This document shows, piece after piece, positions 1 to 5,711 of a stretch of 6,437 nt of DNA. The notes below the pieces were generated by a model, which had not been told where the DNA came from, did not search any database, and saw only the letters and a list, made by a program, of their open reading frames with translations. Position numbers and translations under genes: made by a program. This stretch comes from Campylobacterales bacterium. GTDB taxonomy: Bacteria > Campylobacterota > Campylobacteria > Campylobacterales > Arcobacteraceae. Position 1 is the first letter of the stretch, and each line of letters opens with the position of its first letter. Where the stretch lies: the NCBI GenBank assembly GCA_019752775.1, contig JAIELU010000123.1:1-6437 (forward strand), read 5' to 3'.

Positions 1-557
1 TCTTTTTTTATAACTTGAAACATAATATAAACAATCACAATAAATGATAAGAAAAGAATTATGGCAATACTATAAAATAAATAATTCTTCATATTTTGAT
101 AATCTTCAACAAATTTTTTTCTCTCTTTGAAAGCAACTTGTGTTTCATACTGAATTAAAAAATCAACTCTTGCTAATATATTTTTAAATTTTTGGATATT
201 ATTTTCATTAAAACTTGCATATATTTCTTCATTTATTGTATCAACAACTATTCTTTCTTCTTTATTTTTAAAAGCTTGATTATAATAATTCCATTCTTGA
301 AGTATCGCTTTTCTTTCTTCATCAATTAAACACGGATGTCTATTATTCTTACAAAAAATTATTTTTTGATAGTTATCTAAAATAATTTGAAGTTTAACAA
401 TAGGAATTAAATTTCCAAAATAGATATTATCAACCTGCTTTTTTAGGTTGTCTATTTGGGTATTAAATAGTAATGAAGAGAAAATTAGTGTTATTAAAAC
501 TGTACAAACTAAAATTATTAATTTAAGGGTAGTTGACTTTAAAAAATTATTTATCAT
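1..557 (-). CDS. Partial membrane sensor protein, N-terminal half (two TM segments, periplasmic helical domain)
   Basis: The frame is open from an ATG at 555-557 to the left edge, giving 185 visible residues; the C-terminal part lies outside the window. An in-frame TAA sits four codons upstream, so this ATG is the first possible one. Residues about 11-31 form a hydrophobic TM segment after a short basic tail. Residues 32-158 are hydrophilic and mostly helical, and residues about 160-180 form a second TM followed by a K-rich stretch. This is the usual N-terminus of a chemoreceptor, sensor histidine kinase or diguanylate cyclase, with a four-helix-bundle type periplasmic domain. Which output domain follows cannot be seen. 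The periplasmic domain contains a cysteine pair, C69 and C76, that could form a disulfide or bind a ligand. No Shine-Dalgarno is visible before the ATG. The gene is divergent from the small gene at 670. Confidence 0.75.
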   Translation of the reverse strand, partial: MINNFLKSTTLKLIILVCTVLITLIFSSLLFNTQIDNLKKQVDNIYFGNLIPIVKLQIILDNYQKIIFCKNNRHPCLIDEERKAILQEWNYYNQAFKNKEERIVVDTINEEIYASFNENNIQKFKNILARVDFLIQYETQVAFKERKKFVEDYQNMKNYLFYSIAIILFLSFIVIVYIMFQVIKK

Positions 558-563
558 GTAATA

Positions 564-591
564 ATATTATCAAAAATCATATTCAAAGCAA
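564..591 (-). promoter_or_regulatory. Candidate promoter for the partial sensor gene
   Basis: Read on the minus strand, TTGCTT (586-591) is followed after 16 nt by TAATAT (564-569), which is preceded by TG one base upstream as in an extended -10. The expected transcription start falls at or next to the ATG at 557, so the mRNA would be leaderless or nearly so, consistent with the lack of a ribosome binding site. The call is based on motif matching only. Confidence 0.35.
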
Positions 592-616
592 GTAAAATAG
601 TTAATCTATTTTTTTA

Positions 617-644
617 TTGTTTTTAGTTACAATTCTAGTATAAA
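617..644 (+). promoter_or_regulatory. Candidate sigma70-type promoter for the mini rod-like gene
   Basis: TTGTTT (617-622), a 16-nt spacer and TATAAA (639-644) resemble a housekeeping promoter, with a start expected near 651 and a leader of about 19 nt. I see no GG-N10-GC sigma54 site and no CGATAT-like sigma28 box, which are the usual flagellar promoters in Campylobacter and Helicobacter. A weak AAGAG ribosome binding site lies at 659-663, 6 nt before the ATG. Confidence 0.45.
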
Positions 645-669
645 TAAATTCTAATATTAAGAGTTAAAA

Positions 670-909
670 ATGACTATTAATAATAATCTAAATGCAATGC
701 TTGCTTCTGAACTTCAAGTAGGTCAACTAGCTACAAATTTAGCTCAAGTTTCAAATATAGTTGCTGATCCACAATTACAAGAAGTTACAGCTGATTTAAT
801 AGATTCAATTGTAGGACAAATTCCAGAAGTAATCTCATATGAAGCAAATGCTCAAAGCATAAAAACACAAAATGCTGTTTCGGATATGCTTTTAAATATA
901 AAAGCTTAA
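670..909 (+). CDS. Small stand-alone protein resembling the C-terminal helix of flagellar rod/hook proteins
   Basis: This is a complete 79-residue protein with no cysteine, no signal peptide and no TM segment. The stretch 24-79 follows the pattern at the C-terminus of FlgG/FlgF/FlgE/FlgC proteins (Flg_bbr_C type): a VSN near residue 27-29, an acidic helix with E38 and ADLI at 41-44, then SYEANAQSIKTQ at 56-67 and a final LLNIK at 74-78. In true rod proteins this is the last 40-50 residues of a 130-260 residue chain, and it packs with the N-terminal helix to form the D0 layer. Here there is no large middle domain, and the N-terminal 23 residues (N-rich, then MLASELQVGQLATNLA) form only a short helix. 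It could be a small axial or motility protein, or an assembly factor that mimics D0. The role is inferred and no flagellar neighbour is visible. Confidence 0.7.
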   Translation: MTINNNLNAMLASELQVGQLATNLAQVSNIVADPQLQEVTADLIDSIVGQIPEVISYEANAQSIKTQNAVSDMLLNIKA

Positions 910-945
910 ATACATAAAAACTTAACTATTTGTTTTTATGTATTT
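908..945. terminator. Bidirectional hairpin terminator between convergent genes
   Basis: A perfect 14-bp inverted repeat, 908-921 against 932-945, encloses a 10-nt loop. The stem carries A5/T5 tracts, so each strand ends in U-rich RNA. It begins within the stop codon of the mini rod-like gene, and the stop codon of the DUF523 gene (922-924) lies in its loop, so the right arm is coding for DUF523. Its position between convergent genes fits a shared terminator. The stem has few G-C pairs and no long T-run follows, so efficiency is uncertain. Confidence 0.6.
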
Positions 946-1416
946 TACTAACTCTTGAAGTTGATCTTCATTAAAAATTTCTATTTCATTCTCTTTTAAA
1001 AGTTTTGCTGTTAACCCTTGAGAATCAATCAAAGTATTTGAAAATGTTCCATCATATATTTTTATATTTCCACAAGATGGTGAATTTGCTTTTAATAAAG
1101 CTACTTTTATATTCTCTTCTTTACATAAATCAAGAGCTTTTTTCGCTCCTAAAAGAAAATTTATAGTTACATCTTCACCATTTTGATTTTGAACAATAAA
1201 AGGTTTATCTCTTTTAACAATTTCAGCAGGAATTCTAGGAATTGGTAATCCACCACTTACTTCAGGACAAAAAGAGTAAATTTCATTATCACAAAGAATA
1301 TCCATAAATAACTCTTTTTGTGAAAATGAAAACTTAGGATTAAGTGCTATAGATGAATTATTTCCATCATATCTAACATCTTCTCCTAATAAACATGAAG
1401 ATACTAATATTTTCAT
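922..1416 (-). CDS. DUF523 family protein, TudS (thiouracil desulfidase)-like Fe-S protein
   Basis: This 164-residue protein has full family length. It shows the three DUF523 (PF04463) signatures: SSCLLG at 6-11 followed by VRYDG, FCPEVSGGLPIPR at 49-61, and KANSPSCG at 109-116. The conserved cysteines C8, C50 and C115 match the three that hold a [4Fe-4S] cluster in the characterised member TudS, where the open iron site takes sulfur from 2- or 4-thiouracil. E52 sits in the conserved PEVSGG loop. C42 and C98 are additional and probably not ligands. Cluster binding is inferred from the motifs; the substrate here is unknown, and many DUF523 proteins are uncharacterised. The ATG overlaps the ttcA-like stop codon (ATGA, 1413-1416) and has a purine-rich GAAGAAG site upstream, so the two proteins are probably translationally coupled. 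No TM or export signal is seen, so it is presumably cytosolic. Confidence 0.85.
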   Translation of the reverse strand: MKILVSSCLLGEDVRYDGNNSSIALNPKFSFSQKELFMDILCDNEIYSFCPEVSGGLPIPRIPAEIVKRDKPFIVQNQNGEDVTINFLLGAKKALDLCKEENIKVALLKANSPSCGNIKIYDGTFSNTLIDSQGLTAKLLKENEIEIFNEDQLQELVKYIKTNS

Positions 1417-2171
1417 ATAATATCTTCTTCTTTTTTATTAAAAAATGTTGATACTTGAATATTACTAAAAGCTGCTTTCATTGATACAAATATTTGTGGA
1501 TTTTCAACTTCTAATTTTGCAAGTAATTCTTTTGTTGCAGCCCTTGCATGTGGCATTTTTACATCAAACCGAAGTCCTGGACAAGCCTCATCACCAATTA
1601 CATTTATTTCATTTGTATCAGCAAAAGCTCTTAATTGTCTTTCTCTGCAAAAAATCAAAGGTCGAATAACTTCTAAACCATTTTCTGCTGTGTATTTAGG
1701 AGGCATTGACCTCATTGTTCCATTATAAAAAAAGTTCATAAAAAATGATTCCATTGCATCATCTAAATGATGTCCAAGAGCAACTTTGTTATATCCTTGT
1801 TCTTGTGCAGTTGAGTATAAATATCCTCTTCTCATTCTTGAAAAAAATGAACAAAAAGATGAATTTTTTCTGATTTTTTCCCCTGCAAGTTCAAATATTT
1901 GTGTATCAATAATTTCATGGTCAATTCCATGCTCTTTGCAATGGTTACTTAAAAATTCAACTTGTTCGCCCATTCCATAAGTTACCGTTACTGCTTTAAA
2001 TTCAAAATTATATGGGGCTACTTTTTTTATTCTATTTAAGGCGTGAATTAGCGTTAATGAGTCTTTCCCACCTGAAAATCCCACTAAAATTCTATCACCT
2101 TCTTTTATTAATCCATATTCTGCGTTAGTTTTTCCAACTATTGTAGAAATTTTTTTACTTAATTCAACCAA
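1413..2171 (-). CDS. ttcA: TtcA-family tRNA 2-thiocytidine synthetase-like protein (variant cysteine set)
   Basis: This 252-residue PP-loop ATPase of the TtcA family is expected to thiolate cytidine 32 of tRNA in an ATP- and Fe-S-dependent way. The P-loop SGGKDS is at 33-38. The family block FCSFFSRMRRGYLY at 106-119 is followed by LGHHLDDA at 132-139, FFYNGTMRSMPPK at 147-159, and RPLIFCRE at 170-177. E. coli TtcA carries C-x-x-C before SRLRRG plus a third cysteine after the FAD motif. Here the first is C107 and the third aligns ungapped with C197, but the second is F110 (codon TTT), so one expected cluster ligand is absent. E. coli TtcA is roughly 60 residues longer. The start is TTG at 2169-2171: there is no upstream in-frame ATG, an AGGA site lies 8 nt away, and the next Met is residue 67. 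The gene heads an operon with the DUF523 gene. The family is certain; the exact reaction is less so because of the cysteine loss. Confidence 0.85.
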   Translation of the reverse strand: MVELSKKISTIVGKTNAEYGLIKEGDRILVGFSGGKDSLTLIHALNRIKKVAPYNFEFKAVTVTYGMGEQVEFLSNHCKEHGIDHEIIDTQIFELAGEKIRKNSSFCSFFSRMRRGYLYSTAQEQGYNKVALGHHLDDAMESFFMNFFYNGTMRSMPPKYTAENGLEVIRPLIFCRERQLRAFADTNEINVIGDEACPGLRFDVKMPHARAATKELLAKLEVENPQIFVSMKAAFSNIQVSTFFNKKEEDII

Positions 2172-2179
2172 TATATTAT

Positions 2180-2183
2180 TCCT
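2180..2183 (-). promoter_or_regulatory. Ribosome binding site that fixes the TTG start of the ttcA-like gene
   Basis: AGGA on the minus strand, 8 nt before the TTG at 2171. No ATG or GTG in frame lies nearby upstream, so this site is the main support for the TTG start. Confidence 0.65.
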
Positions 2184-2198
2184 ATAAATTTTTTCGTG

Positions 2199-2207
2199 AT
2201 TATATCA
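2199..2207 (-). promoter_or_regulatory. Extended -10 promoter of the ttcA-DUF523 operon
   Basis: The minus strand reads TGATATAAT, a perfect extended -10 (TGN plus TATAAT), with T-rich DNA upstream and no convincing -35. The expected start is near 2192, leaving a leader of about 20 nt that contains the AGGA site. Confidence 0.6.
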
Positions 2208-2288
2208 AAAAAGTTCTCAAAAGCTTTTTTAATGTATAGTATAGAATATATAAATAATATTTTTTACCCTATTTTTAGATAAATCATA

Positions 2289-2294
2289 TATAAT
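2289..2294 (+). promoter_or_regulatory. Candidate -10 box for the ORF67-moeA-eamA operon
   Basis: TATAAT lies 27 nt before the ATG at 2322, and T-rich tracts at 2261-2277 stand in for a -35, as is common in Campylobacterota. Several other AT-rich stretches nearby could serve, so the exact site is uncertain. A weak AAAGA ribosome binding site lies at 2311-2315. Confidence 0.4.
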
Positions 2295-2321
2295 TTCATA
2301 AATAATACATAAAGACTCAAA

Positions 2322-2525
2322 ATGACCCTATTAGAAGAAAAAGAGCTAAGACAAAAAATCACTGACACAATTCTGCCACTTGCTATGAATATGACCGAAG
2401 ATAAAATTAGAACTATCATTGTAGCTGTTGAAAAAGACAATAAAGATCTTCAAGAAGGTTTTGGAGCAATGCTTTTTGAGCAAATAATGGTTCAAAAAAA
2501 CAATAGATTAAGAAGAAATATTTAA
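2322..2525 (+). CDS. Small hypothetical helical protein upstream of moeA
   Basis: I do not recognise this 67-residue protein. It is highly charged, with an EEKELRQK start, an amphipathic middle (residues about 23-45, rich in K, D and E) and a basic end (RLRRNI). It has no cysteine, signal peptide or TM segment, and looks all-helical; residues 46-58 (FGAMLFEQIM) form the most hydrophobic part. It is likely a real gene because it has its own candidate promoter, fills the space between the divergent ttcA promoter and moeA, and is followed only 29 nt later by moeA on the same strand. A small cytosolic binding or regulatory protein is possible, but no function can be assigned. A link to molybdenum cofactor synthesis rests only on neighbourhood. 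Confidence 0.6.
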   Translation: MTLLEEKELRQKITDTILPLAMNMTEDKIRTIIVAVEKDNKDLQEGFGAMLFEQIMVQKNNRLRRNI

Positions 2526-2540
2526 CAACTATATAAAAAA

Positions 2541-2546
2541 GAAAGG
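2541..2546 (+). promoter_or_regulatory. Strong ribosome binding site of moeA
   Basis: GAAAGG lies 8 nt before the ATG at 2555 and is the best Shine-Dalgarno of the plus-strand genes here. It supports that start and suggests moeA can be translated independently of the small gene before it. Confidence 0.65.
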
Positions 2547-2554
2547 TACTTATA

Positions 2555-3775
2555 ATGAGAAACTTTATAAGTTATGATGAATCAATTAATATATTAAATA
2601 ATTTAAATATATCAAAAATAACTACTGAAAAACTTTTTATTACAAATACAATTGGAAGAGTAATCGTAAATGATGTAATAGCAAATCATAATAATCCAGA
2701 ATTTTTAACATCTGCAATGGATGGTTATGCAATAAAATTTGAAGATATAAAAAATGAAAATATAAAAATAATTGCAAAAAATCCTGCTGGAACTGTTGTT
2801 GAAATGGAAGTTGAAACAAATACTTGTATTAAAACTTTTACAGGTTCATTAATGCCCAAAGGAAGTGATACTTTAGTTCCTATTGAAAATGTTGAAGTTA
2901 CCCTTGATAAAATCAAAATTATCAAAGAAGTACCTTTTGGATTTGCAGTTAGAAATATTGGTGAAGATTATAAAAAAGATGAAGTTTTAATCAAAAAAGG
3001 AACAGTAATCGGGTTTGCAGAAATTGGAGTATTAGCTTCACTTAATATTTCGCAAATTGAAGTAATTATTAATCCAACAATTGCAATTGCAAGTACAGGA
3101 AGTGAAATTTTAGATTTGGGCGAAACTCAAACAAATAACTCACAAATTAGAAGTTCAAATCATTTAACATTAGAAGCTTTATTTAAAAGTAATGGTGCAA
3201 ATACTATTCAAATGGGTGTTGTAAAAGATGATATGGATTCAATTACAAAATTAATCGAAACTGCTTTATTAACGGCTGATATTGTCGTTACAACAGGTGG
3301 TGTTTCTGTTGGAGATTATGATTTTGTTCAAGATGTTATAAAAGATAAATTAAAAGCAGAAGTTTTATTTCATGGGGTTAATTTAAAACCAGGAATGCAT
3401 ATTTTATTAGCAGTAAAAGATAATAAAATAATTGTTGCACTGCCTGGTTTTGCCTATTCTTCGATGGTTTGTGCAATGCTTTATGTTTTACCTTTGATTT
3501 ATAAATTTAGAAATTCTAATGAAAAACTTCCTATTGTAAAAGCTAAAATCAATCAAGATTTTCCTAGATTTCAAGCAAAAACAATTTTTACAGCTTGTAA
3601 TGTTGAGTATAAAAATGGCGAATATCAAATAAATTTTGATGGGAAAAAAAGTGGAACAAGTGCAATATTAACAAATATGCTAGAAAGCCCTGCTTTATTA
3701 ATACAAAAAGAAAATAGCGAAAATATTAAAGCAGGAGATTTAGTAGATATTTTACTATTAAACAATCTAAAATAA
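2555..3775 (+). CDS. moeA: Molybdopterin molybdenumtransferase MoeA
   Basis: This 406-residue protein has the usual MoeA length. MoeA inserts molybdate into adenylylated molybdopterin, the last common step of Moco synthesis, in the cytosol and normally as a dimer. The N-terminal MoeA domain carries SAMDGYA at 53-59 (D56), TGSLMPKGSDTLVPIE at 96-111 and GED at 136-138. The central MoCF domain carries STGSEI at 180-185, DD at 225-226, TTGGVSVGDYDFV at 246-258 and HGVNLKPG at 273-280. The C-terminal domain (about 325-406) includes SGTSAIL. The acidic residues D56, D138, E184, D225/D226 and D256 correspond to those required in E. coli MoeA. One deviation is the loop usually reading LPGNPVS, which is LPGFAYSS at 296-303. 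The next gene begins at the base after the stop codon. Other Moco genes are not in the window. Confidence 0.93.
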   Translation: MRNFISYDESINILNNLNISKITTEKLFITNTIGRVIVNDVIANHNNPEFLTSAMDGYAIKFEDIKNENIKIIAKNPAGTVVEMEVETNTCIKTFTGSLMPKGSDTLVPIENVEVTLDKIKIIKEVPFGFAVRNIGEDYKKDEVLIKKGTVIGFAEIGVLASLNISQIEVIINPTIAIASTGSEILDLGETQTNNSQIRSSNHLTLEALFKSNGANTIQMGVVKDDMDSITKLIETALLTADIVVTTGGVSVGDYDFVQDVIKDKLKAEVLFHGVNLKPGMHILLAVKDNKIIVALPGFAYSSMVCAMLYVLPLIYKFRNSNEKLPIVKAKINQDFPRFQAKTIFTACNVEYKNGEYQINFDGKKSGTSAILTNMLESPALLIQKENSENIKAGDLVDILLLNNLK

Positions 3776-4666
3776 ATGAATAAAAACTTATTTTATATTC
3801 TTATGGTTTTTGCCATGATATTTTGGGGCGCTTCTTGGATTAGCACCAAAGTTCTTACAAACTATGTAAATGAATATGAATTAGTTTTTTTACGAATGGG
3901 AATTTGTTTTATTACAATGTTTCCAATAATTTACTTTTATAAACTCTCTTTTAAACTGGATATTAAATCTTTTTTCTTAATTTTAATAGCTTCATTTGTT
4001 TTAACATCTTATAGTATTTCTATGTTTATAGGTCTAAAACATGGAAGTGGTGGATTTGGTGGTGCTTTAGTTACAACATTGATTCCTATAAATACTTTTA
4101 TTTTAGTTGCTATTTTAAATAAAAAAACTATTAGTTTAAAACACTCATTTGCTTTAATTCTTGGAGCTTTTGGGGTTTTAAATATGCTTAATATTTGGAA
4201 TTTTGATTTAAGTGAGATATTCTCAAAAGACACTTTATATTTTTTATTAGCTTCTATTTTATGGCCCATTTTAACAATTATCACAGCAAAAGCCACAAAA
4301 ATAAATGCTTTTGTTTTTACTTTTTATACTTATATAATTTCAAGTTTTGTTCTTTTTATATTTTTTGTAGATACAAGTATATTTGAAAAAGTTGTAAATC
4401 TTGATTTTATTTTTTGGTTTAATTTGTTTGTAATTACAATTTTAAGTACAACTTTTGCCACTTCTATTTATTTTATAGGAGCTTCAAAACTAGGAGCAAA
4501 AGAGGTTTCATCTTTTATCTTTTTAGTTCCAGCAACCGCACTTATAATTGGAGCAATATTTTTAGATGAAAAAATCACTTCTAATACTATAATTGGAACA
4601 ATTTTTACGATAATTGCTATTTATATTTTAAATAACTTAAATTTATTTAAGTTATTTAAAAAGTAA
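3776..4666 (+). CDS. EamA/DMT-superfamily transporter (ten predicted TM segments)
   Basis: This 296-residue integral membrane protein has the typical length and twofold pattern of EamA permeases (PF00892, two five-TM halves). Predicted helices lie at about 7-25, 34-54, 64-85, 93-114, 122-140, 153-171, 178-198, 210-232, 243-262 and 268-288. The family WGASW is at 17-21 in TM1, with R40 in TM2. The second half carries the GASKLGAKEVSSF stretch and VPATALIIGAIFLDE at 251-265, the characteristic end of the EamA repeat. Such proteins export small metabolites such as amino acids, and the substrate cannot be told from sequence. The start codon immediately follows the moeA stop (TAAATG) and no Shine-Dalgarno is visible, so translation probably depends on ribosomes finishing moeA. 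Sharing an operon does not prove a role in molybdenum metabolism. Confidence 0.9.
   Translation: MNKNLFYILMVFAMIFWGASWISTKVLTNYVNEYELVFLRMGICFITMFPIIYFYKLSFKLDIKSFFLILIASFVLTSYSISMFIGLKHGSGGFGGALVTTLIPINTFILVAILNKKTISLKHSFALILGAFGVLNMLNIWNFDLSEIFSKDTLYFLLASILWPILTIITAKATKINAFVFTFYTYIISSFVLFIFFVDTSIFEKVVNLDFIFWFNLFVITILSTTFATSIYFIGASKLGAKEVSSFIFLVPATALIIGAIFLDEKITSNTIIGTIFTIIAIYILNNLNLFKLFKK
4626..4661. terminator. Bidirectional hairpin terminator inside the 3' end of the EamA gene
   Basis: A perfect 16-bp inverted repeat (4626-4641 against 4646-4661) has a 4-nt loop. It lies within the last codons of the EamA gene (NNLNLFKLF region) and begins 9 nt beyond the stop codon of the minus-strand permease gene. 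Convergent placement fits a shared terminator. The stem is almost all A-T and has no clean T-run on the plus side; on the minus side a T5 tract immediately precedes it. The structure is certain; its function is inferred. Confidence 0.5.
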
Positions 4667-4670
4667 GAAT

Positions 4671-5711
4671 TTATTTAATAGTTTTTCTTTCTAAATAAGA
4701 TTTTACTAAATTATATGAAATTAAAATGAGTATTAACAAACTAGAGATTTGAGTATAAATAGAACTTTCTTCTGAATATGTACTAAACTTTAAAATATTT
4801 AATTCAGAAAAAAACATATCATATAAAAACCCAAATAAAAACGATAATATGGCTATTGTTGCAAGATAAATTATCAAAGAAGTTTTCCCTAAAAGTTTAT
4901 AAACAACACTCATAGTAACAGCACTTGTTGCAGGTCCTGCTGTTAAAAAAATAAATGCAGCTCCTCCACTCATTCCACTTAACATAAAAGCAGCAGCCAA
5001 TGGCAATGAAGCTGTTGCACAAACATATAAAGGCATTGAAAATAAAATAATTATAATATATGTTAAAAATTGATTCTCAAATAATAAAGAACTATATTCT
5101 TTTGGTACAAAAGTAGTAAAAATAGCACCTAAAATAAGTCCAATAAATAGAGGATTTACCATATCTTTTGCTAGTGTTATATAAGCATAACTAAAAACTG
5201 CTTTTATTGAAAAAGATTTTTTTTCTTCTTTTGAAGAACCGCAAGCGCAATGATTAGTACAAGATGATTCTTCTTTAATTTCTTGTATTTTTTTATCATC
5301 TTTTTCTACAAAGTTTTGAATTAAACCCACAACAATTGCAATTATTATAGAAGAAATTACTCTAAAAACTGTAAAAACCAATCCAAAAAAAGAAAAAGTT
5401 GGTAAAATAGAATCAACACCTGTTATTGGAGTTGAAATCAAAAAACTCTGAACAGCTCCTTTACTTGCACCTTCTTTTCTTAAACTTTGAGCCAAAGGAA
5501 TAACAGAACAGGAACAAACAGGAAGAGGAATTCCAAAAAGAGTAGCTTTAATTACTGAACCAATTGAGCTTTTTCCTAAATGTTTTGAGATAAAATCATC
5601 AGGAACAATCTGTTTTAAGATTCCAGCTAATAACAATCCAATCAATAAATATATAGACATTGCATCTAAAAGTAACAAAAAATTATTTGCTAAAAGTTCA
5701 AATTTTTCCAT
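4671..5711 (-). CDS. SO_0444/ArsP-type permease, probable Cu/Zn or metal(loid) efflux
   Basis: This 346-residue membrane protein belongs to the ArsP_1/permease family (PF03773) and most resembles the SO_0444 group annotated as copper/zinc efflux. The first half has GIPLPVCSCSVIPLA at 60-74 (C66, C68), then a glycine-rich helix and STPITGVDS at 93-101. The second half repeats this as SMPLYVCATASLPLA at 225-239 (C231) and TAGPATSAVTM at 257-267, so the two halves are internal repeats. Between them a charged cytosolic loop (about 136-166) holds C151, C155 and C157 with H154, a likely metal-binding patch. Predicted helices lie around 12-32, 50-75, 85-100, 106-130, 170-200, 216-240, 245-270, 278-300 and 322-340. 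Efflux of soft metal ions is inferred from the family and the cysteines. The ATG directly follows the rmuC stop codon and has a strong GAGGAA site inside the rmuC end. Confidence 0.85.
   Translation of the reverse strand: MEKFELLANNFLLLLDAMSIYLLIGLLLAGILKQIVPDDFISKHLGKSSIGSVIKATLFGIPLPVCSCSVIPLAQSLRKEGASKGAVQSFLISTPITGVDSILPTFSFFGLVFTVFRVISSIIIAIVVGLIQNFVEKDDKKIQEIKEESSCTNHCACGSSKEEKKSFSIKAVFSYAYITLAKDMVNPLFIGLILGAIFTTFVPKEYSSLLFENQFLTYIIIILFSMPLYVCATASLPLAAAFMLSGMSGGAAFIFLTAGPATSAVTMSVVYKLLGKTSLIIYLATIAILSFLFGFLYDMFFSELNILKFSTYSEESSIYTQISSLLILILISYNLVKSYLERKTIK

Noticed and set aside
1481..1669. Plus-strand open frame of 62 codons
   Set aside because: It lies wholly opposite the ttcA-like coding region, encodes a leucine/histidine/glutamine-rich chain typical of antisense readings, and has no ribosome binding site.
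1786..1980. Plus-strand open frame of 64 codons
   Set aside because: Antisense to the well-conserved ttcA-like core; no independent support.
2207..2230. A6G/CT6 inverted repeat and AAAAGCTTTT palindrome in the ttcA/ORF67 intergenic region
   Set aside because: The stem has only 7 bp, mostly A-T, with a 10-nt loop, and lies upstream of both divergent genes, so it is no terminator; such repeats arise by chance in this composition. An operator role cannot be supported.
2725..2925. Minus-strand open frame of 66 codons
   Set aside because: Antisense to conserved moeA motifs; low-complexity hydrophobic product typical of AT-rich shadow frames.
4009..4296. Minus-strand open frame of 95 codons
   Set aside because: Antisense to the EamA membrane segments, with no promoter or ribosome binding site.
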